NCBI GenBank assembly: GCA_022478985.1 | Contig: JAKSZP010014455.1 | Location: 1 to 64,000 of the forward strand | DNA from: Massospora cicadina | Lineage: Eukaryota > Entomophthoromycota > Entomophthoromycetes > Entomophthorales > Entomophthoraceae | DNA length: 64,000 bases | Direction: 5' to 3' | Part shown: positions 31,720 to 42,840 of the stretch, piece by piece | How positions within the stretch are numbered: position 1 is the first letter of the stretch | Layout of the letters: the number at the start of each line of letters is the position of its first letter | Notes under the pieces: model-generated | What the model saw: only the letters and a program-made list of their open reading frames with translations | Database searches by the model: none | What the model was told of the DNA's origin: nothing | Made by a program: the position numbers and the translations under genes

Positions 31720-33624
31720 AAATTTATCTGAGGTAAGCTGACCAGGGGATGGACATTACTTAAATAGAAACACAAACAAACGAAATTAAAACACAAACCA
31801 AACGCCTTAAACAAGTGGCGAGATACAAAAAAAGATAAAACAACCTACCAGGTAGGACAGCGGTGAACCGCTTATTCCACCATGGTGGTGGGGGGATCAG
31901 GCGAATTATCAATCTTGATTTCTACATTGAAGAGGCGGATCAATGCTAACAGCAAGGAGGTTGGGACATCCGCCATATGAGGGTCAAGTTGATATAGATA
32001 ATTGTTGAGATCATCACTGACAATTTGGGTCTGGAGCTTAGAAACCAGGAGTTTGACAACATGGTGTTCAGCTTGCATGTATGTGTTGGGAAGCTGGGCG
32101 AATTTTGTAATGTTGGCTCTGGTGATTCGCATGGTTGGGGAAAAATCTGCCAGTTCAGCAACATGTTTTTAGCGGTGGTGGCAGTTTCAGTTAAGCGTTC
32201 AATCTCCTCTTTTGCAACATCAGTGAAATTGGGAGGGAATATGGTGACGTATATCCCTTCCTTAAATTCACTTATAGAGAGTGCAACGACATCTTGGAGA
32301 TGGTGACTTTCAAGTGAGGTCATTGTGGCTTCAGCAAGCTGATGGTCATTCAGTAAAGGGGTAGCAGTGGGTTTGGCGACATATTTCTTGGGAAGGAATG
32401 CTGCATCAAAGTCTGAATTCATATAAGGTTCTAAATTAATTAGAAAGTATGTAGGTGGTATAATTTCACAAGATTTGGTCACTTCATCCAATAAGTCACA
32501 GACATATTGGTTGATTGGGAAAGGTTTGGAGATACATGTTTGTGGTTGGGTAAGTTTTGAGGCAGTAAATTCCACGGATTGTAATTCTGTCAAAACCTGC
32601 TCCTGATTAATTGGATTGTGAGTAAATTGTCTGGATTGGGTTTTGGTTGCATGATTTTGAATGATTTTTTGAGCGCTTAGCTGGAGGAGTGGGGGCAGCC
32701 AAAATCCCCACTCAAAAGCTGTAAGTGCGGCCTCATAGGTGGGGTTGGCAGTTTTCTCATTGTTTGAACTATATTAGCATGCCCTTTTTGAATGGTCTAA
32801 TTCTTGGCAGATGGGGAAAACTGTGAAGCCATTATTGATGCAATCCTAAAAGAAGTGGTCTGGTGCAGATGGGATATAGACATGGGTGGGATGTGCTGGG
32901 CTATGGTTGGCTGGTGGGGGGTAATGGTGGCCATTTCAAAAGAGGTGCCGCTAAGTGCTCAGCTCCACTCATGACAAAGATGTGGAGGATGGGGTCTGTG
33001 CCATAAATGGACAGCCCTGACATCAGCTCATCATAGAGTGTTTGAGGGGGAAGGTGTGAGAAAAGGTTTGCAAAGGTCACCACAAGTGTGGTATCATTGG
33101 GGAGGCGTGTATGGTGATGATAAGGGTGTGTTTTTATAAATTAAGGGCTTAGCTGCTGCAGTGGCCACATCCTTTTTGGTGGGGGAACTTATATCAAAAT
33201 AGCCCTTGTAAGGGTGTAATTCAATAAACCCTTCTGGTGCAAAGGTGGCCGTTGCCAGCTCATTTATTGCTTTGTCAGCATATGGGAAGAGAAGTCTGTC
33301 TCAATATAGAGGTGAAAGCAAATATTGGATCAAAGTAGGGCTAGGGGGTGGGGGTGGGTTGTTTGGACGCATGTAAGGTGTAGTACTAAGTCCCTTGGAG
33401 AGCAAATTGGCCAGTTGCATTTGGAAGGCTAGATGAATCAGTCCACACGCGTTTGCATGTCAGGTGATAAATGCTATTGGGTTTGAGCACCGCTGCCCTA
33501 CACTGGGGCAGCAGGTGTTTTATCTGAGGACATGAAACGGAAAATTGGTACGGTGGGGCGGTGGTGGAAAATTGACTTGTTTTTCAAAATCGCTAGAAAG
33601 TGATATTGAGTGAAAAGATAGCCT
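31720..33624 (-). mobile_element. F2: complete family F retroposon (1905 bp)
   Basis: Minus-strand copy with both ends defined by a duplication: ACATTGGGTCAGGCTTT (31703-31719) and ACATTGGTCAGGCTTT (33625-33640). The 5' end reads TATCTTTTCACTCAATATCA and the 3' end GTCCATCCCCTGGTCAGCTT, then ACCTCAGATAAATTT. No LTR and no RT. LINE-length TSD, LINE-like 3' tail and an own ORF suggest a non-autonomous element moved by the LINE. FA lies 91 bp away, tail to tail. Confidence 0.88.
31872..33560 (-). pseudogene. F2 ORF (family F protein)
   Basis: Start MSSDKTPAAPV near 33.56 kb, preceded by the 5' end. In broken frames: LHPYKGYFDI, AAAKPLIYKNTPL, then 33083-32901 (LPPQTLYDELMSGLSIYGTD, LHIFVMSGAEHLAAP). 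The 215 aa open piece 32593-31946 has YVCDLLDEVTKSCEII, SDFDAAFLPKKYVAKP and LSISEFKEGIYVTIFPPNF. The protein was about 550 residues. The 'GLSIYG' part matches LINE ORF1 'AGLSIYGEI'; the rest is unfamiliar. Confidence 0.65.
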
Positions 33625-33767
33625 ACATTGGTCAGGCTTTTTGGAGCCAGTTTTAAATCTAACAAAAGCTAAGAAAACTTGGCAAGGTATATTTGACACA
33701 GGGGCAATCCGCCACCTTTACATAATATTAAAATTTTCCTTGATTTTAGTTTTTACTAGTTTAAAGC

Positions 33768-34090
33768 CTTATATAAAGTATGCCAAACAGGGGATTGAAA
33801 TTAACAAATTTTGAAGATCTCAAAAATAAACCACATCAAACAAAAAGAATTAAAATATCAAAACAAGTGGATAAAGCACACCAAATGAAAACACAACCAA
33901 CCAGGTTGTACAGCGGTAAACTGCATATCCCACCATGGGTGAAGGGAGGGAGAATTAGGATGATCTTCTCTTCAGAGTCTTAGCCTCAAAGTAGGGCATG
34001 GGCCAAGTCAGAGATCAAGGGAGTAGGGATGTTCATTTTATGCAGTTGAATGTCTGATAATCAGCCTTTAGGGAAACAGTGGACTGTAAA
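33768..34090 (-). mobile_element. F3: 3' fragment of a family F retroposon
   Basis: Minus-strand 3' end: CCCCTGTTTGGCATACTTTA at the tail, then similarity to F2 across its last 300 bp (CCACCATGG, GTACAGCGGTAAAC and the 'ggag.tgggac' region). Similarity fades beyond 34090. Confidence 0.6.
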
Positions 34091-34671
34091 AATATTATAT
34101 ATATGCAGCTAAAGCGTATTTAGCTTTAAGTTAGGTTTTTTGAAATCTTGAGAAATGTAAACCATTTATGTGGGCAAACTTGGTCTTTGGATTCCGCGCT
34201 ACTACTGCGATGTTCTGGATTGCATTATTGGTGGCTTTGAGGGGTTAGTCAGCATATTTTTATGCTAAGATTGAGTGTGTAGGGATATGTGTGTCGGATC
34301 CATCCTGTGAGCATCACCACTAATTTAATGACAGCTTTGTGGAGGGGTAACAATCTAGCTTGGCAGTAGCCTCAAAAGCAAGCTAGTGATCATCAATTTA
34401 TGTTTTACATCTTGCTGGGGGTGAATAATTTTTGGGGAACTTAGCATCCCATTTGACTGATAAACTGCTTAACTTGGTGTGTGTTTGCTTCAAGTAAAAT
34501 TACCTAATTTGTCAATTTTAGCCAATAACCCCCAAAGGATCTAGTTAAACTGAATTGGAAAATCTTCATATTACTTAAGATTTGTTGATTTCTATCAAGC
34601 ATAGGTTCAAGCCAATGTACAAGTCAGTATGTGATTTTTTGGGAGCATCTATGACATTGTGAGAGGGGAAG
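34091..34671. other. Unassigned sequence
   Basis: No ORF above 60 codons and no match to another part of the window that I could find. It lies between F3 and the 5' LTR of H. Confidence 0.4.
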
Positions 34672-35100
34672 GGCCTAATTAATTGCTTCAGCAGCAGGCT
34701 TTGGGGGAAGAGGTCTCAGATTCTCCTTATGCAAGGTGGAAAACTTATCCTAGGGTGAAGTTTGACATATCTACTATGCGGACTTTGGCCTTCAAGCTAT
34801 TCAAATATTCCCCTAAATCCCAAATTAAAGTTTAATTTCATGTTATCAATCTAGGTTTTAAAGTTGGTGTATTTAATGAATTTCTCCTATTTTGTCAAAA
34901 AGCTTTTTATTTATGCTTTCAAATAGTTTTCCTAATACAGAGGCTGCATTCACATGACACCATCATCAGTATAGAAAATTTCAGTATCTTCATCAGCTGT
35001 CTAATCTTGAATCTAATAAGTTAGTCACTCTACCACGACTATTTGGAATTCTTTCCTTATTTAGGTTAGTACTAATTTATTTATATTTTAAACTTTTCTC
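34672..35100 (+). repeat. 5' LTR of element H, first part
   Basis: Aligns with 44925-45355: shared AAATATTCCCCTAA, TTCACATGACAC(C)ATCATCAG and GCTGT(T/C) blocks, up to TTTTAAACTTTTCTC where LINE(+) starts. The LTR resumes at 41220. Confidence 0.7.
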
Positions 35101-35185
35101 TCTAGTTGTAAACACTTTTGCAACAAAATTAATTTAATTCTAGCTATAGTTTAATAATCTCATCGAGGAGTTTAGTTAGCACACA

Positions 35186-36320
35186 ATGTCAAGTTGCAGT
35201 TGGGCGAGTAAAGTTATGAGCACAGGTGTTGGCCCCACTTTAACCAATTCTCATAAACGCCCCGGTGAGTCTGGCGGAATAGAAAAAATTAGTAATAAAA
35301 AACTGGCGGTTACCATTTCCCTGGAAATTTTGGCCTGGCAAGCGCGCTGCAACCAGTTAATCAATATGCTGCACTCCCAACCACTATTGTCAGTAGAACA
35401 TGGGGTGCATGTTTTCCTAGATTTTCAGCAAACAGCACTTTGGGAGATGTTTTGTGGAGATGTACAAACACAATTCCTGAATCAGTGTAAATCATACCCC
35501 AATCCATGCCACGCGGTTGGCTAAATCTTGGCTTCAAAAATAAGTAAGCAGAAGATGAAGCTGCAAAGGTGCTAGTAGTGGGCCTTCCAGATGGTCAACG
35601 GGTAGTCAAAATGAAGCGCACCCACTGGACTAAATTGAATTAAATATTTATGTTTTTTGACTTCCTATCTACGATGGTCAAGTGCACCCTGCTATAGCAC
35701 CACCTGAAGGCTGGGATCTCAATATACAGAGAAATACAATCCTTTGAAATGCAGCGCTTTACGCTCTTGCCAAACCTGTGCACGGGCAAAGCAATTGCTA
35801 TTCTCACCCCATCCATGGGGATAGTGGAAAATTTGACCTGAATCCCGCACACCGCTTATGTCAAAATCAATGGGAAAAGCACCCATCCATTTGGGGTCAC
35901 CGTGGATAGTGCGCCTCCTATCTGCACTTTCTGTTGCGCCTTTGGCCACAAGGCTTATACCTGCCCCTCCAAGGAGGGCATTACTCAAACTGAAATTCTC
36001 TTGGATACAATGTGCGGTGCAGATGACCACTATGAACTGGCACTAGACACCAATGCTGCCTTCCCATGGGGAGCGCAAGGATGCTACATTCTAGTAAAAC
36101 CAGTTTCCCCTAAAAAGCAGAAAAAGGCCAAACAGGCCCGCAAGCGGCGGCCAAGGAGGCGGCTAAGAACACATCCACAATCCCACCAGACCAGCTCCAG
36201 GAGGACATTGAGACTTTCGCGGTGGAAGCAGCTCACAAATCCCTCATCTAATCAGATTGGGATGCCCAAGCCAATATGGGCCACCCAAGCCAATCTGGGC
36301 CACCCAAGCTGAAGTCTCAA
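35186..36320 (+). pseudogene. LINE(+) ORF1 with CCHC zinc knuckle
   Basis: First piece 35186-35524 (MSSCSWASKVMSTGVGPTLT...; ISLEILAWQARCNQLINML) matches LINE(-). A gap with stops follows. 35902-36312 has PPICTFCCAFGHKAYTCPSK (knuckle at 35923-35964, C-x2-C-x4-H-x4-C), then DDHYELALDTNAAFPWGAQG and a basic tail KKQKKAKQARKRRPRRRLR. The basic tail and knuckle fit RNA or nucleic-acid chaperone binding. Confidence 0.85.
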
Positions 36321-36639
36321 TGGGCGAATTGGTTTCACCTGACCAATAAACCCAAGCATCAATTGGGACCAAGTCACTCATTAATAATCCTGCCAAAATT
36401 TTACCTCCAAGTGTTAGTGCACTGAAAATTCGCACACTGCAAAAAACTCATCCCACAGTGGGGAAAAAGCAAAAGGCAAAAGCCAACACAAACCTCATTG
36501 CTAAAGCTTCCCACTCTAACACATACTCCGTAGCACAGAATACCCATGCTTCCATACAGCGAAGTGCTGAAAAATAGAAGGCTGAAGAGCATGGGTGCCC
36601 TTCCCCTTTCACCTAAGGTGCGATGGGGGAGCCTTTACT

Positions 36640-37620
36640 TTAGGGACGTTGAACATCTCTGAACTCAAGGCCTCCCCCTCGGGCTAGGAAAATGAGTTTT
36701 TTTACAAAATTATTTACCTGTGGACATCCTGGCCATGCAGGAAACCCACTGTCCGCGCGGTACTGAGGAATCATGGAAAACTATGCTCATCCATTCCCTC
36801 TCCTTTTGGTCTTTACACTGTGGGTTGGTAGTTAAAGTGAACCGTAGTTTTGATTTTATTTCATAAAAGACATACCTAAACGACTATGTCCTTGTTGTCA
36901 CCTTTTCGTGGGTTGACAAAGTGCATGCTGGCATTAACATTTATGCCCCAACCTGTGCACAAGAACGTTAGAAATTTTTCTTGGCAGTCAATTCCCTTCT
37001 GCTACCCCCAACCCATTTATTGTTGGTGACATGAACTTCTGGATAACCCATCCACAGACCGCTGGCCCTCATCGCCTACACCCCACAGGAGTACGTTGAA
37101 CTACACATTCTCGAATCCACCTTAGGGTTGTTTAATAATTTGTTACGCCATGCTCTGCTACTCGCTAACATGTCATGCCCCCACGTACACAATGGCAGCT
37201 ATGGTCCATGACCCTCATTGACCTTGTTATTGCACCATTGAAATTTCAAACCCAAATTTCACACTTCATCATGATGAAAATCTATATCTCTGATCACAGG
37301 TTGGTTCCAATAACCTTCCACCTACCTGACCCAGTTGCTCGGGCACCAAAATGGTGCAAAGTCTGCCCAGACAAAATAGCATCGCCAAGGTTTTCCTCAT
37401 GGGTGGAATCTGTGACTTCAGATCCAGAGTCTGTTGCACCATTATGTGCAGACCCAATATCCGTCAGGTCAACCTTCAAGGCGAACCCAATCCACCAGGC
37501 TCGCCACCTCTCCTCCCACTGCTCACGGGCTGCCTCAGCAGTCATTTTGCGCATGCTGGCAGAGTTGGACCACCGGGAGTCTAACGTCCCTGCTGCAGGC
37601 TACAGCCTAGCTTAGGGTCA
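36640..37620 (+). pseudogene. LINE(+) AP-type endonuclease domain
   Basis: In shifting frames: ILAMQETHCPRGTEESWKTM (36.73 kb), VGDMNFW and STDRWPSS (37.03-37.07 kb), then 37175-37615 open with FIMMKIYISDHRLVPITFHLP (S-D-H catalytic motif). Same order as LINE(-). More frameshifts before 37.17 kb than in LINE(-). Confidence 0.88.
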
Positions 37621-37940
37621 CAAGTGGGCGGAAGTGCCTTCCCACCTCAACGCACTGGTGAGATGACACACATCAGATTTGTGTTTAATTTAAAGCAAAG
37701 CATATTACAGTGGGCGACATGTGCTCCACTTAATTTTGAAAATATTTCGTACCACACAGGAGTTTGGTCTGCACACAGGTGCAAACGCCAGACCATTCCA
37801 TTATGGATACGCTGGCTGAAGTGGCAATCAAAATATAAAATAATTACTCTGAATTGTATTGATCCAATCCAATTTTGCTAGCTGAAATGGAAAATTTTCT
37901 TAAAAGCGCACACATCCGCACCATTTTCTGATTCCTAGAG

Positions 37941-38745
37941 TTGATGAATTTGATTACTCAGGATGAACTCTGGTCCGCCGTACACAGTGAACTGTATAGA
38001 AAATGCCCAGGCCCAGATGGCATCACTTATGAGTTCTTTATTTTTTCTTTCAAAGATTTTTCCTCCTTGCTGCTTGCCTCTCTGAACCAATGCTTTCTGG
38101 AAATTCGCCTCCTGCCTGGAGGACAAGAGGACTTCACAATTACATTATACAATAAATGGGATAATCTGGAATTGGCCAGCTGGCGCCCCATTTCACTCAC
38201 TAACACAGACACAAAATTTTTACTAAAATCATGGCTAATCATCTAGGGGTTGCTGCCTCTGCTCTCATTTCCCCTGAACAATTTGTTTTCATCCCCAAAA
38301 TGTCGATTTGGGACAATATACACACCGTAGCAAACGTCTACCAATCCACAGCTTCAGGTTCAATTGTGTTTTTAGACCAGCAGAAGGCCTATGATAGAGT
38401 CAACTGGGAATACATCAGAGCCTGCCTCCACAAGTTACGCCTCCCCCTCTGGTTCATTAATTGGGTGATGTTACTAACGGATTTCGCCACAATGACTGTG
38501 CGTGGCCCTGGCTTCCTCATGGATGTGATACGCCCCCAAAAGGGTATATGCCAAATGGACCCCCTTAGCCCACTCTTATACAACTTCAGTCTTGACCCAC
38601 TTCTTCGAAATATGAATGCCCGCTTAACTGGGGTCCATGTGCAAGGCCAAGCCCCTGTCAAGATGTTGGCGTTTGCTGATGATTATGTGGTTGGAATGTC
38701 TAACAACTATGATTCACGTGCGCTTTAATATACTATCCAGGTTTA
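37941..38745 (+). pseudogene. LINE(+) reverse transcriptase
   Basis: 37941-38246 carries RKCPGPDGITYEFF, LELASWRPISLTN; 38231-38728 (165 aa) carries EQFVFIPKMSIWDNIHTV, FLDQQKAYDRVNWEYI, KGICQMDPLSPLLYNFSLDP and MLAFADDYVVGM. The active site FADD is at 38672-38683 and intact. Only one frameshift (38.23-38.25 kb) separates the two pieces, so this is the best RT in the window. Confidence 0.93.
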
Positions 38746-39622
38746 CTCCAGGCTAAGTAATGCATCACTCAACGCCTACAAAATCAAAATTGTTTCCTTG
38801 GTCAGTATCAAGCCCGCTGGGCCCCAGCGCCCCGTTTCCTACCTGCCTCATCAACTAGCTCATGGGATCGCTTGCCCTTCCCAACCCAATCCGTCCCGCT
38901 CATACTCCCCTTTATGCCACGCCCCACCGTTGGCCCTGTCCGCCATTTGGGGGTGTGTCTGGAGGCAGGAGGGTACGCCTCAACGGTGATGGAAACCCAT
39001 ATCCTGGACAACATTACAAAACGCATAGCTTCCCTCAAAGCCCATCACACCTCCCTTACAGGCTGGGTCAGTTCTAGCCAACTCTATGTTTCTCTCTAAA
39101 GTTTGGTTTAGGGCCCATGCTATCGCCTTTTCCCCTTGCTTCTTCAAGTCATTATACGCCCTACTGCAAGGGTGGCTTTGATTAGGCCGCCCACTGCCGG
39201 TGAACCTGAATGTCATGTTTGGCCCTCGCCATAGTGGTAGTGTGGGTCTGATTAACTTTGAGGCCCATGTTGCCAAAATCCTTAGCACCTTGATCGCTGC
39301 TATCACTAACCCTATGATATAAGCCCAGAACTGGTCCCGCGCAGCCCGCTCCAACTTCTCCTGCGCCCTGGACCTCACTAATCCTTCCCACCCCCACTCT
39401 ATGTTAAAGTACCTTGCCTCACATCCTTTGGCTGCAGGCCCACTTGGGACATCGCCCCACTTCAAAAGGATCCTCCTCTCCATGCGGAGCGCGGAGTGGA
39501 CAATTTGCATTTGTGGGCACACCGCCCAGAGAGGGCGTCCCTCTCCTTGGTTCTCCCAGAAGGTACAAGGGCTACCCATTCTGACCGGAGTGATACCCAT
39601 GCGACCCCCTACCATGGCAAGG
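38746..39622 (+). pseudogene. LINE(+) ORF2 C-terminal region, first part
   Basis: Frames give PAGPQRPVSYLP, MPRPTVGPVRHLGVCLEAGG, ILDNITKRIASLKAHHTSLTG, VMFGPRHSGSVGLINFEAH-like text and 39401-39600 with HPLAAGPLGTSPHFKRILLS. This matches 17912-17208 of LINE(-). It stops at the solo LTR inserted at 39623. Confidence 0.82.
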
Positions 39623-40458
39623 TGTAAGGAGAGTGTCTATAACTCTCCTGTTCCCAGCGTGGCAGTGGTCGGTGCACAGGCCCAACGCCGGGGAACTCGC
39701 CATTAGAATCAAAATCATTATTGCACAGCAGAGGGTGCTGGAGCAAAAATAATTCAAGCAAATAAATGTTATAGATAACTAGCCAAAATTGTTGTGGTGC
39801 ACATTGAGAAACGGGGTAAACGACCCAGGCTGGAGGGGACATGGACAAACAAACAGTTCACGAGGTGATAACCTTACAATGTTTAAAATGGCAAGTTGAA
39901 TGGAGCGTGAGACCTCCTCGAAGGGGTCTGCACACATGAACTTTGAAATAACATAAATTCAGTAAAAAATGGGGGAATTATTTGGGAAGTCGACCAACAA
40001 GGAATGTTGGTTGGGGAAAACATATTTGAGCTTGGAAGGAGGAATATGGGATGTGCTGAAGAGGGACCAAGCACCAACCTGACAATATGGCAATGCTGCC
40101 ATTTAAATTGGTTGAATAAGCTGAGACCAACTTCTCTTAAGTGATCAAAGAAGTTTAATTCGTCCTGAACAGGTTGTTCTCATAAATGGAATGGGTTCCG
40201 AAACCCCATTTCTTGAAAAACTGAATTGAACCATCCACATTAATTTGGTAAGCCGTCCGTTTTAGCGCCTGGACCGATGTAAGGGGCTGGGCACTTGGCA
40301 CCCCACTAGTACCAGCCTGAGCATATTTCTCCTTACCCAGCGTTGGTCTAGGGTGTGCCTCAGGTCAGGGAGGGCCTAGAGCTTCACCTTCTGGGCCTCC
40401 TGGCGCCCAGCCTTATCTTTGGAGTTGGTCCCCATTATGATGTCATGTGAACATGACA
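39623..40458 (-). mobile_element. Solo LTR of the A/D family (836 bp)
   Basis: Minus-strand LTR starting at 40458 with TGTCATGTTCACATGACA and ending at 39623 in CTCTCCTTACA. Flanks CAAGG (39618-39622) and CTAGG (40459-40463) are a 4 of 5 duplication; LINE(-) has CCAGG at the empty site. The start reads MGTNSKDKAGRQEAQKVKL, RHTLDQRWV. This solo copy fixes both ends of the family. It marks an LTR-LTR recombination after insertion. Confidence 0.9.
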
Positions 40459-40463
40459 CTAGG

Positions 40464-40870
40464 GTTGACTACCTGGACATGATGGACATCCCCTACCCCT
40501 AGATACCTAGAAAGCCATTTGGAAGTACGACCACCACCCTCTTCTGCAACTGCATATTCACTACCATGTGTAGCGCTGCTTGAGATGGGTATACCATACT
40601 GCCAAAAGCTCTAACACTTTGCACTCATCCTGTGTTGTGTGTGGCCAGTATGAAGCGCTGGTTCACCGGCTAGAAGAGTGCCCTCCATCAAAAGCGATAT
40701 TGCTTAGGGTGCAACGTCTTTTTCACCAGGATCATGCACAGCCCTTTATCCTGTCTATGACATGTTTGCTTTATCCATGGATTCCCCTCTTCCACCCTCC
40801 CTCCATGCCTTGGTAGTCACAATCACTATGTGGACTATACACACGATTGTCTTAGATGCTATCTAAGGAT
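40464..40870 (+). pseudogene. LINE(+) ORF2 end with zf-RVT-like motif
   Basis: Resumes after the solo LTR (VDYLDMMDIPY...). 40580-40816 contains SCVVCGQYEALVHRLEECPPSKAI: C-x2-C-x7-H-x4-C at 40631-40681, the zinc motif that often closes LINE ORF2 proteins. All four ligands are kept here, while LINE(-) lost the first. Confidence 0.82.
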
Positions 40871-41219
40871 CCACCCCCACCCTCCAGCAAGCTCTACGCC
40901 GGTTCCAGTCTCACCTAGTGGACCACTTTCAAGTGTGGATGTTTAGGACCACCCCATCACTGCCTGTTGGTCTCATCCTGGTTTCCAGTTTGTTTCATAG
41001 TTTCAGACCCTTTCCTATTTATGTGCTCAATAGTTGCGCATGCCCCTGCACACGTTACCCCCCTCCCTTTTCTTAGCGTTCGCGCTGGCAACAGGAGATA
41101 GCGTCTGCTTCTCTGGGGTGCCCTCTTCTCGCTGAAGTTTTTTGTTGTTTGTGTCTTATTGGAAGTGTCCGTCCCCTGGTCAGCCTTCCCCAAATAAAAT
41201 ATAAAATTAAAACTTATGC
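40871..41219 (+). other. LINE(+) 3' UTR and tail
   Basis: Matches 10636-10295 of LINE(-). Contains GGATCCACCCCCACCCTCC, the uninterrupted version of the site hit by element C, and ends GTCCGTCCCCTGGTCAGCC, TTCCCCAAATAAAA. Confidence 0.85.
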
Positions 41220-41234
41220 TTCAAAATATTTCTC

Positions 41235-41600
41235 AGGTGATCAAGAAGCTCAGCTGACCTTCCAGGTGGGGAGCAATGAAGTACAAACCACTATGGAATC
41301 AAGAATGATAGCTAAATTGTCTTGTCACTTCCCAGTGATTAAATCTTTCCATTTTACTTTCTAAAGAACTATAAATACTACTTTATTAGTTTTGAATGAT
41401 GTACATTTTCAAATTATGATAATATCATATTTCTAACTAAATTCTCTACTTATTTTAATGAACAAAGTCTTGTCCACCACTATGTCTTACAAAGACCCTG
41501 CTCTCTTGATTGACTGTAAAGGTGGAAGCCTCTTAAAATCAGCTACAATGTTAGATCCCAAGTGTTAGTACCTTCAGGCGCATCGGGCGGAAACCCAACA
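41235..41600 (+). repeat. 5' LTR of element H, second part
   Basis: Aligns with 45370-45743: AGCTCAGCTGACCTTC, GA(C)AAAGT(C/T)TT(C)GTCCA and a common end (GGAAACCCAACA; AAGAAACCTAGCA). Confidence 0.75.
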
Positions 41601-41615
41601 TCTGGTGCTCACTAC
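41601..41615 (+). other. Putative primer-binding site of element H
   Basis: TCTGGTGCTCACTAC directly after the LTR; one base different from the motif at 619. Confidence 0.45.
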
Positions 41616-42840
41616 AAAGGCCTTCAAGACTCACCCTGAGAAGATCCCCTATGCTTTTAAAAAAATGAATGAATATTCATTGAGAACTTCAGATCCCGAT
41701 CTTCTGCTTGACCTACTATGAAATAGTCAAGATGTAGTAACCGTGGGAAGCGATTTTACTAAAAAGATTTTAAGTATTATAAACAAGAAGTTTTTGTATG
41801 TTTCAAAGCACCTAGTCAACTTAAGCCCTTGCTCACCTTACTATAAATGCCTGCTATAATCAAATAATATACATAAGAGCAAATAGAGGAAACATTTTAG
41901 ATTTAAGAGATTGAAAAAGAGATACTTTATTTTAATAAAGTATCAAAGTGCTACAAGAACTTATAGGACTGACTAATATTACACTTATGAAAATATCAAA
42001 CAGGTAAATAATAATTAACCTCTAAGTTATTTTTCCATTTGTAAAAAAGTGACACTTTAGATCTTTTTTCCAGAAAAACTAAAATGATAAGAAGCTAGCC
42101 AAGCTAGTTTTTATCCTCCAGTCAAAGAAAAAAACAATCCAAATGGAGGGAATGAATTTTAAGAAAAAAATGATTTTAATACTAACTCTAATATACAAAT
42201 AGGTAAAAAAACAAACTCTTAATTTTGATGTTGTTTCCCACTCAACTGTTTTAGAGAAGAAAGTAGAAACGAAGCTCATTAACTGTTTGGACTTAATAGT
42301 ACTGAATATCAAATCAAACTTGGTCAATGAGAATAGACAAACTTATTAAATTAAAAAAATTATGACAAGTCAAGAGCTAGAGCCAAACTTGATTAAACTT
42401 TGAGAACTCCACGAAAGCTCTAAATTCTACCAGTGCCCTTAAATGACAACAGCACCAAGCAAAATAATTGGGTCTTGTATCTGCTCAAGTAGCGATAGCA
42501 CAAAGCATAACTTCTCAGTGGAAAGACTTTTACCCATAAACTTTGACAGCTCTCCTCCAAAAATTGGGCCAGATACTGCTAAAAGAAACTATTAAGAATA
42601 CTTGGTTCTAATCTCAGTTTAGGATAACGCCAGTCGCAAAAAACATGAGCCTAAAATTAATAGTAGTGGCCTGAAATCTAAGTCTAAAGGATTAATTGTT
42701 AACAAGATCCAAGAAATTACCTCAAAAATAGAAAAGAGCTGTCCCAACTGGCAAGACACTGTCCACTGATCAATCATCAGAATTTAAGTTGTCATTAAAG
42801 TTGGGAGCAAAGTTGTCTGCTAATATGGCTGTGCCCATGG
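41616..42840 (+). other. Element H internal sequence, unassigned
   Basis: No ORF over 80 codons on the plus strand and no recognised motif. AT-rich around 42.0-42.4 kb. Confidence 0.4.

Larger units (their letters stand above)
35101..41219 (+). mobile_element. LINE(+): full-length non-LTR retrotransposon, split by a solo LTR
   Basis: Same family as LINE(-). It lies in the H 5' LTR between TTTTAAACTTTTCTC (35086-35100) and TTCAAAATATTTCTC (41220-41234), a diverged target duplication. The H 3' LTR gives the uninterrupted target (ATAAAATTATTACCAGG). Contains 5' UTR, ORF1, ORF2 and 3' UTR. Without the 836 bp solo LTR at 39623-40458 its length is about 5.28 kb. Coding frames are broken but motifs are clear. 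Confidence 0.92.

Noticed and set aside
35101..35290. Site-specific LINE insertion into the same LTR in both LINE copies
   Set aside because: Both LINE 5' ends first seemed flanked by the same LTR, but the shared sequence is the LINE 5' UTR; the two copies have different TSDs (TTTTAAACTTTTCTC and AAACAAACGGAATGA).
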